A stretch of DNA of 64,000 nt from Hirundichthys speculiger (lineage: Eukaryota; Chordata; Actinopteri; Beloniformes; Exocoetidae), in the NCBI GenBank assembly GCA_018398805.1, contig JAGFBZ010002843.1:62001-126000 (forward strand), in the 5' to 3' direction. Under the pieces are notes generated by a model. The model was not told the DNA's origin and ran no database searches. It worked only from the letters and a program-made list of their open reading frames with translations. Made by a program: the position numbers and the translations under genes. Positions 34,530 through 47,480 of the stretch are shown here, in pieces; within the stretch, counting starts at the first letter, position 1, and each line of letters begins with the position of its first letter.

Positions 34530-37509
34530 ATCTGTTGTGTAGGACTAGGTGTTGATATCCCTCAATAGATTCACACTTAAGGCACCGATGAGACTCTGTG
34601 GAGTTCAAGTGAGTGCTGGCATCCTTCGGGTTGTCAAGTGGGCGCCCTCTTTCACTGATGTTTCGCTGATTAACCCACGACACCTCCAGAGGGTTCAGCA
34701 GTGAGTCCCAGCGTCCCAGGTTCACTCCCTAGATGCCATCAGCTCACTTGAAGGCCCAGGTTGGATCCTTTCTTTTTATCCACAGCCACTGGCTCCCCTT
34801 CTCAGCAGCCCTAGAGAGGTCCTTGACTGCCTGCCTGTGGGCCTTCCCTCGCACTCCCATCTCCCTGAGTAACCTGGATGTTGAGGTGGCTACGAACCCT
34901 CTGCAGCCTACTTCCACTGGGCGTACAGTCGCTTTCCAGCCTTGTTGTTGAGCATCTGCAGCGAGGTCAACATACCTCAGCTTCTTCCGCTCGTAGGCCT
35001 CCTCCACTGCACCCTCCCAGGGCACCGTGAGCTCTATGATGTAGACGAGCTTGAGTGAGGGTGACCACAGAACAAGGTCTGGTCGCAGGTTGGTGGAGGC
35101 AATCTCAGGTGGGAAGCAAAGTTTCTTGTCCAGGTCTGCCAGCAGCTTCCAGTCCCGTGCTCTGCCCAGCTGCCCACTGTCAGCTCTGGCAGTGGCGAGG
35201 CTTGCTTGTCCCTCTCGGACAAATGGTGTTGGCTGCCAACGGGATGAAGGTGGAGGAAGGGCATTCACGCTTGTCCGTTGATTTTCCAGGACTTCTGCAA
35301 GACACCTTAGCACCTGGTTGTGCCGCCAGGTGTATCGGCCTTGGCTGAGGCTGGTCTTGCATCCCACTAAGATGTGCTTCAGTGTTGCCGGACTTGGACA
35401 TAGAGGGCACGTGGGGTCTTTGCCATACCACTGGCTTAAGTTTGCAGGAGAGGGCAACACATCATAGGCAGCCCTGATGGTAAAGCTCGCCCTGAATGCC
35501 TCCATCTCCCACAGATCTTTCCAGGAGATCTTCCTCTTCTCCACTCCTTCCCATGCCATCCACTGCCCTTGCTTTGCCTGCGCCACGGCTTGCGCACGCC
35601 TACCTGCTTCTTCTTCCCGCCGTACCTCCTGGACCACCAGCTTGCGTCTCTCAGCTGGATTGGCCTTGCTCCAGGCCGGTGTACTAGCCCCGAGACCAAG
35701 ACCACTCCTCCCCTCCTGGACTCGGCCCACGATGTCCCTGTGTCTGAGTGCTGCCTTTGCCTGCTCAGTTGCAACCAACGGGGTCCACTTCCTTCCGGTG
35801 GCCAGGATGGGTGCCGCTTGGGCTACAAATGGATCGCTCTAATCCAGTAGCATCATCTCCAGTCGAACTTTGGCGCACTTGTACTCCTCTGCCAGACTGG
35901 AAATGGGCAGGTGTAGCATCCCTTTGCCGTAGAGCCCAATGCTGGTGAGGCACCTGGGGACGCCAAGCCACTTCCTTGCGTATGAGTTAACCAGTCTCTC
36001 CAGCTTTTCCACCTTTGAGAGCGGGACTTCATAGAGGGTTAGTGGCCACAGGAGACGCAGGAGTAGCCCGTACTGCATACACCAGAGCTTCAGCTTGCCC
36101 GGAAGCATGGTTCTGTCGATGTTCTCCAGACCACTGGCTACTTCCTTCCTGAGCTGCTCTACTTGCTCTTTGTCTTTGAGGGAGGCATCATACCAACGAC
36201 CTAGGCTCTTCACAGGCTTCTCGGAGACCGTTGGAATGGGTTCCGCGCCAATGTGGAAGCGGTGGTCTGACAGCTTCCCCTTGACAATGGAGATGCTCCT
36301 GGACTTGCTCGGCTTGATCTTCATGCGAGCCGACTCAATGTTTTCCTGGAGCTTTTCTAGCAGCCGTACTGTGCAAGCCTTGGTTGTGGTCAATGTTGTG
36401 AGGTCATCCATATAGGCTCTGACTGGCGGCAGCCTCAGCCCAGGTCTTATTCGCTGCCCACCAACCACCCATCGAGAGGCCCGTATGATGGTCTCCATGG
36501 CCAGGGTGAAGGCCAGCGGGGAGATGGTGCAGCCAGCCATGATTCCCAGTTCTAGATGTTGCCACGCCGTGGTGTACTCTGGTGTTGTCACGCAGAGCTG
36601 GATGTCCTGGAAGTAGGCTTTGACAAGGGTGGTAAGAGCTGGAGGGACTCTGAAGTAGTCAAAGGCTGTCCACAGGAGGTTGTGAGGGACTGAGCCAAAG
36701 GCATTCGCAAGATCCAGGAACACCACGTGGAGATCTTTCCCCTCCTTCTTGGCAACCTGAATCTGATGCCAGATGACACTAGCGTGTTCCACACATCCTG
36801 AGAAGCCAGAGATGTCTGCTTTCTGGATTGCTGTGTCAATCATGTTGTTTCTTTGCAGGTATCCTGCCAGCCTATGAGCGACCACGCTGAAGAAGATTTT
36901 TCCCTCGACGTTTAGAAGGCTGATCTGGCGGAACTGGCCGATTTCTGATGAGTCCTTTTCCTTTGGAATAAGAATCCCTCCGGCTCTCCGCCAGGATGTT
37001 GGTATCTCCTTCTTTTGCCACACAACTTTCATCAGTTTCCAGAGGAATCGCAGGACATCTGGCGCGTTTTTATAGAGCCTGTATGGGACTCCGTTGGGGC
37101 CTGGGGCTGACGCAGCCCTTGCCCTACGCACGGTTTTGTCCACTTCACGCCACTTGGGTGGACTGATGTCTAGCTCGTGCTCTGGTGGACTGAGTGGTGG
37201 CATGTCAGATGGAAGTGTAGCCTCTTCCTGGCGTTGGTCATCTGTGCAGGACTTTTTCAGATGTTCTTCCATGTTGGCCTTTGACACTGAGAGACTTCCG
37301 CTCTTCTCCTTCGTGAAGAGACTCTTCACAAATTTGAAGGGGTCTTTGTAGAAGCGTGATCTTGTTTGCTCCTTCCTTCTGCGCTTCTTCAGGAGGTTTT
37401 CAGCTCTCCTAAGTGTTGCAAGCCTGCTCTGGAGCTCTTCCTGCAGCAGGTTTATTCCCTCCTTCTCCTCCTCTGTGGCCTTCCTCCATTGCTTTTTCCA
37501 TTGCTTATT
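34530..37509 (-). mobile_element. Hero-like LINE with restriction-like endonuclease, 5'-truncated
   Basis: Minus-strand non-LTR element of the group that uses a restriction-like endonuclease after RT (R2/NeSL/Hero type). It fills exactly the space between the two 219-bp repeats. The 5' end is cut at 37509 in the segment before RT; 34743-34530 is the 3' untranslated part. No poly(A) tail is seen. Clade placement as Hero is recognition of the RT text, not a computed phylogeny. Confidence 0.82.
34744..37509 (-). pseudogene. Hero-like RT and restriction-like endonuclease ORF, one in-frame stop
   Basis: One reading frame runs from the 5' truncation to 34744 and is broken only by a TAG at 35839-35841. 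N-terminal part: Lys/Arg-rich, then ASAPGPNGVPYRLYK, IPKEKDSSEIGQFRQISLL, LDLANAFGSVPH, MAGCTISPLAF and the catalytic AYMDDLTTL box. After the stop: a Cys2-His-Cys finger (CPLCPSPATLKHILVGC) and a PD-(D/E)xK nuclease core (RPDLVLWS ... IIELTVPW). An intact protein would nick the target and reverse-transcribe the RNA. The open frame to 37524 starts inside the right 219-bp repeat, so its first codons are not part of the element. Confidence 0.85.
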
Positions 37510-37728
37510 CCCATCTCCCATCAATCCCCCTTTGCATGCTGCCCCATCAGTGTGGAGTCGGTCTTATGTCCTGGGTCGTTAAATGGTCTTTTTATCTGTA
37601 TTGCTTGTGTGGACATGAACATTTAAATTTATATGAGTTTACATGCTGTCTGAGGTTTTCTTCTTGATGACTCATGAACAATCCAGGATGTCTGTCAAAG
37701 AACAGTCTTCAAATTTTGGTATGTTAAG
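37510..37728 (+). repeat. 219-bp direct repeat, right copy
   Basis: Matches 34311-34529 at a constant offset of 3199 bp with no mismatch seen. The flank after it (37729 on) differs from the flank after the left copy (34530 on), as expected for a target-site duplication. Confidence 0.93.
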
Positions 37729-40700
37729 TTGTTGATTGAGCAAGTTAGTATCTGACAGTCATTGTATATGTTGTTTTTAAATGAATTTTTCTGATTATTA
37801 TAAGTAAAAAAAGCTTTGTTTAAGCTTTTTCATTTATTAAAAGTATTTGATTGTTTGGTAATACTTATCAAAAGAGCCATTTTTGTTCTTTTCCCCTTAA
37901 TAAAATTCATCTGGAGCTGCAAAACTTAATTGATATGTAATATGAAGATAACAGTGTATGAAGTTTTATTTATAGTTATTCTGTATTCAGAGGGATTTGA
38001 ATCTACCCAAAAGCTAATTCCTAGTATGTTTGGAAGCTTTTAAAGTTTTTATTGCAAAAAGTCCTACGATATACAAATTAAAGTTTCATTTCCAATCTTT
38101 TTCTGTCATCCACTGTAAAAGAGCTATACTTTGTTGCTTTTATGAAATTATAGAACAACAAACAGAAACCTTAACATTTTATTGCTGTTTTTACCTGATA
38201 TTACAATGGAAAAACTCAAACTCTGATAAAGACTGCATAATGGCTGCTTCTGTACTGTATGTTTGGGAGCAGAACCAAGACAATTTCATATCAACTTGCG
38301 TTCTGACGACCTGCAGCTACTGAAAAGGTGGGAAATAGTTATTTTCTGTTTTCTGTGGCTGTGAGCACACCGTCCTGGACCTCTGTGTGTTCTGACTTTT
38401 TTTTTTTTTCTTCTCTCTTCCTTGCCTGTGAAAGGGTCATGTGTGTCGGGTTTTCGCTCCACCTAAATTTTTATTCCACATAACTGCTTCCTGTGGAATA
38501 AGGGGGTTAGATATATGAAAAATGATGAAAAGAGATTAAAGTGATAAGAATAGACACGAGTTTTTGTTCTGCTAAATACATACAGTGAGAGAGATTAAGT
38601 GTTGTGACGTCAGATTAAGTATCAGTCCACGAAACCAGTACGGACGCAGCAAATGAGATGTGCGAGTGCACATCTGTCACTCTGTGAACGATCAACTTTG
38701 ATTATTTGATTAGTAAAATAAAATTAAGAGTTGGCTTGCTAGATCTAAGCGATGATTGACCACGAAAATGGTAGGCATATGAAGATTAATGAGAAGTTTT
38801 GAGACGCAGAAATAGAAGTTTAAGACGAGCCGTTGGAAATAGCAGTAAGTTCACGAATGTGGACAGTGATCCACACGAAATTTAGGAAGTGACAAAGAAC
38901 AGCAAAAGCATGCTTAATAGGATTGAATGAATGTGTTTTGTGAGCTCAAATGTGATTTGTTTTTCTTGTGTGCCTGTTCTGTTCTGTTTTTTTGAAAATG
39001 AAGAATTCGTGTGAGAGAGACAGAGGTGCTGTGCGCCCCGGCGGCTGCAGCAGCTCTGTGTCTGTGAAAGCGCCATCACGTGGCAGCCTCTGCAGCTGAG
39101 AGCTGGACGCGCGCGGAGAAGTTGGTCTGTGAGCTGACTGGATTTGTAGGTTCACAGAGTGAGAGAGAAGAAGGAAGATATTAAAACATAGGGATAAAGT
39201 AATGAGTATTGTATTTTATTAGTCTAGCTGAGTAACTTTTGTTAATGTAGCCTATGTTTGTGAGCAGAGGGAGTGCATGCCCCCCGCTGTGGCTTTGTAA
39301 ATGTGTGACTGATTATTTTTGTGTGTATTTGGCTGAGATTGTATGTAACTATGTTAATTTTTATGAACCTCTGAGTGAATGAGAGGAAGTCTGGCTGCAG
39401 GCACGACAGACCAACTTTTCCTCTGACTGACTGTTTGTGGGTACATGCAGCCCGACTGCGTTAGGAGCAGAGGCGATGCGCGTTCACGAAAGGCTGTGTA
39501 AAGTTATAGCGATAAGTGGTGATCAGGTTAATCTTTTATGAGCCTCTCTGTTGACGTTTGTTAAGAAAAAATGAGAAATCTGTAAAGAAATAAGTAAAAC
39601 AAAATAAAGTTAATGAACGTATGAGCTTCTTCTGGAAAACATGGTTATGGGGTTTGAAAGAAGGAGACTTTCTGTTAAAGAGTAAAAACATCATGAGGTC
39701 TTTGAGGACAGGTGTCTGAAAAGGATAATTTTTGTCAAAAAATTAGGATAAAATTCATAAGCAACAGAGTGGACGTTTTCTGGAATGAGTGTGAAATAAG
39801 ATGAAAAATAAGATATAATAATATAGAAATAGAAAGATGCATATTGTATTAGTTAAAATAGATAGATGGTTGGTTGTGTATGTAACTCTGTCTGTCTTTA
39901 GGGCGTGGCAGGTTTTCTGTGTGAGCAGATGTTCGCTCTTTAACAATCACAGCGAGATTGAAGTTTCTGTGCTGAATTTTCAAGGGTGGAGCTAGATGAG
40001 TGTATACGGTAGTGCACCAATAGTCTTTTGAGCCTGACCAGAAGGCGTGACTTTGTTACGCCCCTTCATTTTGAGGAGGAGATTAGTGGCTTTGTGTACA
40101 CCTGTTGGAGAGAAAAGGGGGGACAATAAGATCATTTAATATCTATTCACACTGTATGTAAATTTAAATTGAATGTGCTGGCAGAAATATGATAGAATAA
40201 TTGAGAAAAATAAATATTGACAGTAAATAAATGTTATACTGACAGTTTTTAGTGCCCTGTGTTTGAAGTTGTTCTGACTGATGGAATCACTCAACTGTGA
40301 CTATAATTTTAAACTTTCTCTTTTTCTTTTTGTTTTTAATGTGAACGAACGAGACTTGACGTTGGGAGTGGGAAAGATCTCAGAGTGAGAAGACTGCCCT
40401 GTTGACAACCAGCCAGGACAACTGACCAAACCATAACAAGGTGAGTCACTTCTTTTTTTATCCACAAAGGTGAAGCCAAAAACCTGCTTTACACAAGTGT
40501 GTGTGTTTTAATAAAGTTTGAACAGATATTTTTGTCTATTTCACGCATAAGAGTACGAGTTTTTATGAAATTTATATACATGCATGAATCATATATATCC
40601 ATAAGGGCTTGGCAACTGACCATTTAAAAATATTTGATCACTCTATGATGTGTTTAACTTGCATTTATTGATTAAGATCATTTGACTTTATGAGTATTTG

Positions 40701-41339
40701 TTTGACTGATTGAATACTTTTTTTGACACGAGTTTTTACTTCTTTTTATTTCCTCTGCAGTTGGCAAAACTGTCCTTGTTCTTTAATTGTATTTTACAAT
40801 TACTGATTGGATTTAATAGTTCTCAGATTATAATGTAAAATAGCTTCCCATTTGCACCCTCTAATGGACGTGTGTTAACACTGTATTTGAAATTTTACTC
40901 TGACTCACTCTGGTGGCCTATTGAATTTATGCAGTTTGTTTGACTCCCTCTTGTGGCCACATTGTGAATTGATTTTGAGTCTCCCTCTGCTTGACAAATT
41001 TTGAAATTGCAAGATTAAATGAGTAGTAAGTGAGACAATTAAAGACACAGATTTAAAGAGTAAATGTGAAATAATTAATGATATAAAATAAGAAAAGAAG
41101 GGAATATAAACAATAAGTGATACTATTAGAATAGAGTTAAATACTTACAAAATTACTCAAGTCAAGTAGTTGGTTGATTGTTTATTGAACATTTAATCGG
41201 TATTCTATTGGTTGATTGTTCAATAATAATAAAACAGTTTTAATAATTGATCATTAGAAATAAAAATAAAATAAAAATAAATGTTTTCAAATTTCTTTAG
41301 TTTTTGATTTCCTGATTAGTTTCTCCTGTGCTAAACATT
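37729..41339. other. no gene seen; possible leader of the endogenous retrovirus
   Basis: No supportable reading frame. 40430-40446 contains a consensus-like splice donor (AACAAG then GTGAGT), and the stretch before it could be a retroviral leader. A 5' LTR matching the LTR-like segment at 45611-46425 was not found, and no primer-binding site could be supported. Confidence 0.35.
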
Positions 41340-42641
41340 ATGTCAACAACAAAAGATAAGGTTCTGAAAATGACTCCTGTTGAGTTAGTGCAGAAACACA
41401 ATCCACTTGTTAAAAGAATTACAAAGACTTCAGAAAAATGGAACAAACGTTGGCCACATATTGCTCAACCATGGCAAGTAGAAAGTGAAGTCCTCAGACC
41501 GGAGGAAACCTGAAGGTAGAAACAAGAAAGTCTGTTACTGAACAAGGAGTCTCTGAAGAGCTTAGAGGCGGCTACCCCCGTGCAGTCAGATGCATAATGG
41601 TTAAAGCAGAAAAAAAAGGAGACAAAGTAAGTGGAAAAGTGACCTTGGAAGACGAAAGCTCTGAATACAGTGATGAAGAAAGTTCAGATGACGACACGGA
41701 AAAATCAGAACATGAAAGTCCCTCACCTGCTGCACGCTCTCTACTTCTGACATCCACTGCAAGAACCAAAGATGACAAGCCACGAACCCCGGGAAAGGGA
41801 CGGAGAACCATTGATTTGTGTCCCACATTTCTGGAGAGTTCCCTTGGAGCAGAGAATCCATGAGCCATGCAAGACCAGCTACAAGAACTACAAATAGAAG
41901 AGGAGGAGACACGCAAGAAAGGCTCATCCAAAAGCTACTCTTTAAGACCAAAGAAGAAAGTCTCATCGAGTAAGATGTGTCCAGTGGTTGTCCAAGGATC
42001 ACATGAAGCTACCACCACTCCAGGATGGAGCCCATCCATGGATTTTAAAAATTAGAGGAAGTCTGGTGGGAACACAGCTTGCTATGGGAGATGTTAAGAG
42101 ACTTCTAGCCAACATTCTTGGAGTCTCAGCGATGGAACAGATCATGCTAAAAGCTGGCCTGGTTCGTTATGTGGGAACAGCTGTGAACGATCCGGAACTG
42201 TTTGCAGTGAACAGAGGCCGAATATGTAAAGCACTGAGAGTAACATTTCCAACAAACATTCATCCTGACAATATTCTGATTGAGCCCATAAGAGACAATG
42301 AAAATCCAAGAGCTTATGTCTCCAGAGCCCACCAAGTATGGAGAAACACTACAGGACATGATCCAGAAGGAATTCAAATGGAACAAGCTATTATACGAAA
42401 CAAGATTCAGGAAGGATTGCCCCAGCCAGTGAGAAGCAAGCTGGCAGAAGTGGTTGGATTTGGACACATGACGAAAAGTGTCTACACGGACCACATTGTA
42501 CATCAAGTGGAACTGTATCGGAAAAGGGAGAAAAGACAGAAACAACAAGACCAAGATGCCTTGAGAAAACTCACTCAGATGCAGTTGGTGGAAGTGAAGA
42601 CTGCTGGAGGCTCCAGCAATGACACTTCCAGATTATTTTAA
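41340..42641 (+). pseudogene. endogenous retrovirus gag (matrix to capsid), broken
   Basis: Old retroviral gag copy on the plus strand. It opens at ATG 41340 with a matrix-like segment (KWNKRWPHIAQPW). It loses frame near 41513, passes an acidic Ser/Glu/Asp-rich stretch, meets an in-frame TGA at 41861-41863, and loses frame again near 41990. The last open part (41988-42641) is a capsid-type domain: LAMGDVKRLLANILG, then ENPRAYVSRAHQVW, GLPQPVRSKLAEVVG and a basic tail. Lineage (epsilon- or gamma-like fish retrovirus) is not certain. The TAA stop lies within the TTAA target of the MITE that follows. Not functional. Confidence 0.72.
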
Positions 42642-44040
42642 CCCTTGTGTGGTGTTAGGATTTTCTGCTCTCTCGGGGTGTTAAGTGGTCCTTTGGACCC
42701 CTTGGGGTTTCATACCATGACTCAGCCCCTGTGCAGGCTGGAGACATTCTGTTTTCACCGGAGGAAACCTGAGGATGCCCTTTAGGTCACTGACCTACCA
42801 CTAGGTTTCTCCAACCTGAGGGGGCGGCGCCTATTCGAAATGCTTTTTTCCACGCCACCAGCCTCACTTCTCAGCCTCTGTGTGGGCTAGAGACACACTA
42901 TCTTCACTGGAGGGTTACTGGTGGGGAGCTGTGACATCACTGACCCTCCCTATGATGACCTCGACCTTTGGAGGCGGAGTTTCCCCATCATGCATGACAC
43001 AACTCCCACTTCTCAGCCTCTGTGTGGGCTAGACACACTGTCTTCACTGGAGGGTTACTGGTGCATCGCTGTGATGTCACTGACCTTCACTGTACTGACT
43101 GTCACGTTGGGGGGCGGAGTTTTGCCATCATGCGTGCGACGAATCCCACAACTTAGCCCTTGTGAGGGCCAAAGACACACTGTCTTCACCAGGATGTTGC
43201 TTGTGGGTGATTTCTGACCAGTCCCCAATCTACATTGGTCCAAGGGGGTGGAGCCTGACCTCCATGCCACTATTGATACTATTATTAGACCATATCAGGT
43301 ACCATGTACCTTGACCTCTTCTATATTATCTATAAATACATCACATACAGTAAAACAGTTATGATCAATACTGCAGTCAACTTGCTTATAAATAAAGAAA
43401 AGCAGGCTTTCAGTACTATTGATATTTATTGCATGGAATTGATTTCACACAGGGGCTTGATTGTGGGATTTGTGTTGTGGGTGGCGTTGTAGCGAAACCC
43501 CGCCCGCTTTGATCAAGGGTGGTTGTGGGACAGTAAGGTGCACTCAGGGCTGTCCCTGTTGACCACCTGGTGCATGCATCATGTCTCTAGCACACACAGG
43601 GGCTGGGATGTAGGATTCCTGTTGCATAATGGCGTGGTAGCGAAGCCCCGTCCCCTTGGGTCAAGTTTGATTGGGAAAAATATATCCCCCACTCCACCCC
43701 CTATTCAGGTATTCTAGTCTCTGGTAGAAGGAAGGCAAGTAAAGGTATGCAACAAACTATATGGTCCTATTCCAATGTTCACACTAAAGCTGTAGAGTAG
43801 ACTACTGCCCTATTGTTTTACATTGGGGTCCTTTGGACCCAAACACCCTCTGTGTGATGTAAATGTGAAGGGGGGGTGTAGAGTGGGAGCTCCCCCCCAA
43901 AAAGTTATCCTCCATGCCCCTCACATAAAATAAGCCAAGGACAATGAGTTTCAAGTTGAAAAAAGTATTACTTGTATGATTTTTATTTAAGTAAAGATTG
44001 AAAATGGGTCCAAAAGACCCTAACATCACACAAGGGTTAA
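42638..44040. mobile_element. piggyBac-type MITE, 1.4 kb, TTAA duplication
   Basis: Flanked by TTAA at 42638-42641 and 44037-44040. Terminal inverted repeats are CCCTTGTGTGGTGTTAGG (left) and CCCTTGTGTGATGTTAGG (right, reverse-complemented), followed on both sides by GGTCC/GGACC text. TTAA target duplication is diagnostic of the piggyBac superfamily. No transposase frame. The left half holds about 3.5 diverged copies of the 142-bp unit also found at 25025-25975. Confidence 0.88.
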
Positions 44041-44209
44041 GGACTCTTTTTGCTATATGTGTCCAACTCTGATGGAAACAAATATTGGTGTATGATGAAG
44101 CATTATTTGTTACTGTTAACTATCCAGTTAATATTTTAACTCATCATAACCTACGGAACCTTTTGAAGTTTGACAAATAGACTCTGATTATGTCAAGTTT
44201 TTGTGCCAG

Positions 44210-44350
44210 AAGGTCATAAGCAGGTGGGGATTGCCAGTTCGCATATCCTCTGACGACGGTAAAGAATTTGTGGATAAAACAGTGCGATTGATTCTTTAGA
44301 AATTAGAGATTAAATAGCGACTCGGAACAGTTTATCATTTACAGACCCAA
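44210..44350 (+). pseudogene. endogenous retrovirus integrase fragment
   Basis: Immediately after a 170-bp gap from the MITE, the plus strand reads an integrase core: RWGLPVRISSDDGKEFVDKT, then two in-frame stops, then RLGTVYH. Only this part of pol is visible; protease, RT and RNase H are missing between gag and here. It belongs with the gag at 41340-42641 by position and strand. Confidence 0.62.
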
Positions 44351-45610
44351 GACATTTGTGCTACTTAATTTTTAGTCATTTGTTTAAGTGTTACTTCACT
44401 TTTGTAGGAGACTAACTGTTTTCCATAGACTTCAATTGGATGACTAAGGTGATTATAAAAGCTACTGTTATTCTGTTCCATTTCAGAAGGACAGACAGAT
44501 TGCTATACCGCTAGCGACGATTTATGACATGCACGTCAAGACTTTAGTAGTATTGCGAGTTGACGACTATGAGGATCTGACTACCACGTTGATTTCACCG
44601 TCAATAATTGCAACTTCTTTTCAAAGTTGACAATTGAAAGCATGATTATGAGATGGGTAGGCGTAGTGACAACTACTGCCTAGTGACAACATTCAGATGT
44701 CACTGTTACATAGACCTGATACTGATGACAAAGATGAGGAGATAGTGGACAATGTCATAGTTGAAATATATACCTTTTAGAGGTTGATTTTTGATATTCA
44801 TATATGAATATTTACACTATGTTATACTTTTTTATTCTTTTCACTTATTTTTAATCACTTGTTTGAAAATGTTCTTTCACTTGGAGCAAGATACTGATCA
44901 GTGTCTTCTTTTTCTTCTTAGTAGTGATGGGAAATGACCTGGGGTGACTGCTGGCTCAAGCATTTCCACTCAAGTCTTGACCATATGGACTGTCAAAATC
45001 CATCATCGACATTGTCCTGATGCAATGTCGTCGATACACCTGGATTCATCAGGAGCTTCTTCTTCGACTATGGAACTCTTGGGGGGTTATTCTTTCAGTC
45101 GAGAAATATTTAGTATCCAGTATATTAGAAATATATCCTTGATGATGTTATGTTATGATTCAATATACATTTGCGATTCAGTTATATTCTTTTGATGTTG
45201 TTTTGTGCATTATGTGTGGGGCCTCAGGTGTTTTATTCTTTTATCGGACAGGATAGAGGGGTTAGGCAGGCATAGGTCTGAACGTGGGTTCGACAGGATG
45301 GCTGGCCTGCTTCAGACAGTTATTTCATTCTTTTCTGAGGTTCTTATGCATATTGCCCATTTTATGATCTTTTTTTTGTTGTCTGGAGGGCTGGTACAGT
45401 GGTGATCCAAGGCAGAGGACGCCGTGGGAGGTTTTTCCTGCCTTGAAGGAATGATGATTTTCTGAAAGTTGTATCTGCCGGCAGGTTTTGCTCCCACTCT
45501 CCATGATGGTTATGATTTTGAGTTGATGTATCGCATTATTATACCATGTGATGTTATGTTTTTCTTTCTTTACTTTTTCAAGACTCTGTGTAGTCTCGAA
45601 GGGGCGAATA
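44351..45610 (+). other. 3' part of the endogenous retrovirus, unresolved
   Basis: No clear gene. A short open stretch (45280-45405) ends in a hydrophobic segment (HIAHFMIFFLLSGG) that could be an envelope membrane anchor, but this is weak. 45597-45607 (CGAAGGGGCGA) looks like a polypurine tract just before the LTR-like start. Confidence 0.3.
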
Positions 45611-46425
45611 TGTGGTGTCTGAACAATATGATATTTACATGATATTTACCTTTTATAAGTTCAACTAGACCCATCTCAGTTTTAAGGCCTCTGCAGAAGT
45701 CCATTGAGTTTAAGAACATTCTGTAGAGTCAGCGAGTTCATGTTGGTGTGTGACTATTAGTCCACATCCTGTCTTTTTCAGCAAAATAGAGTACAGTTCA
45801 TGGCCAAAAAAAGACAAGACAAGAAATGAGAATCTGTCTTAGAGAGTTTCTGATTGATTCTGTAGTTTTCTGCCAGAGAGGTGTTTTGAAGTCTTCTGTC
45901 TTCTTCTTTCTTAGTGTGATGAAAAAATGGACTCGGCTCCAAAGCTGTCTTTAAATGCATATAAAGTTTATTTGCAAAAAAGAGGCTTTAAAACAGACTG
46001 ATCAGGTCTTGGTGCTTCACAGATTCGAATTGACGGAAGAACAAAGACGTATGCCAAGAGACACTACTTTATACTCATATCCAGATCTAATTACAGACAT
46101 GTATGGTGTAAATCACACTTTTCTTTGGCAATAGCTTGACAGGTTGTGTCCTGTTGACAACGAACATCTGGTGTCTCCGATAAGACCAAACACAGGATGT
46201 ACTCCCTTTTCTCTTAATTTAGGGACCTTCCAAAAGCTGTACGTGCTGAGAATGTATTTTCTAAACGTTTCCCACAAATTGGGCCGAATGCACTCAGTGA
46301 ACTCTTTCACCGAGGCCTAAACTGTCAGGCCATTTCAGCTGTTAAAGCTTTTAAAGAGTTGTAATTTAAACTTTATATAAAAAGGTAAATATTATGTAAA
46401 TATCAGGTATATATCAGACACTACA
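45611..46425 (+). repeat. LTR-like segment with long inverted ends
   Basis: Starts TGTGGTGTCTGA and ends TCAGACACTACA. The inverted similarity extends about 46 bp inward (GATATTTACATGATATTTACC against GATATTTACATAATATTTACC). A purine tract precedes it. It may be the 3' LTR of the retrovirus or a separate TIR element; no partner copy or duplication settles this. A TATA-like CTATAAAGAGCC (about 46560) and AATAAATATC (about 46670) to its right leave open that an LTR extends to about 46790. Confidence 0.45.
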
Positions 46426-46968
<543 letters not shown>

Positions 46969-46969
46969 C

Positions 46970-47480
46970 TGTAGATTTTTTTTTCCCAATGAAAATCAAT
47001 TCAGTATCCAAATAAAGAGTCTATGGCTGACGCGTGTCTTCATCCAAAGAAAAAAGAGGAAAAAACATCTTCCCAGTGATGCCTTCTTTTTTGTTCATTT
47101 ATTTTCACAAAAATAATAAAAACAAGCAATAACAAATTAACTGTTGTTCCATGAAATGTCCACAGTACATAATCCGGCCTGACATGGTCAGAAAACCGTG
47201 AGACTCCTGCCTCTTGCCAGCGCACTCCCTTCTTCAGTCACACTGTGCTCAATTTAGCCGGAGTTCTTAAAGAGACAGGCGCGCAGCTTTAATTTATAAA
47301 ATATAAAGCAATCACAATGTCCAACACAATCTTAAATCACCAAAGGAAAAACTAATAACAATGCAAATAATAATAATTATTCAATGATAATAATAACTAT
47401 AATTCAAAACAAAGTTCCATGTTCTAATAAAACTCAAAAACTCAATTATCAAATACATGGACATGTATATGGCACCTACA
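46970..47480 (-). repeat. 3' LTR of BEL element 2
   Basis: 511 bp bounded by TGTAG on one side and CTACA on the other. On the minus strand it begins TGTAGGTGCCATATAC right after a purine-rich AATTAGGGGCCGG tract, has a TATA-like TTTATATTTTATAAATT in the middle and an AAATAAATGAAC poly(A) signal near the end. The 5' copy is not available for comparison. Confidence 0.72.

Noticed and set aside
34733..35971. Plus-strand frames of 60-121 codons over the Hero-like LINE
   Set aside because: Antisense shadows of the continuous minus-strand RT/nuclease frame.
44944..45195. 83-codon plus-strand frame as retroviral envelope
   Set aside because: No envelope motif visible; low-complexity and no match to anything I recognise.
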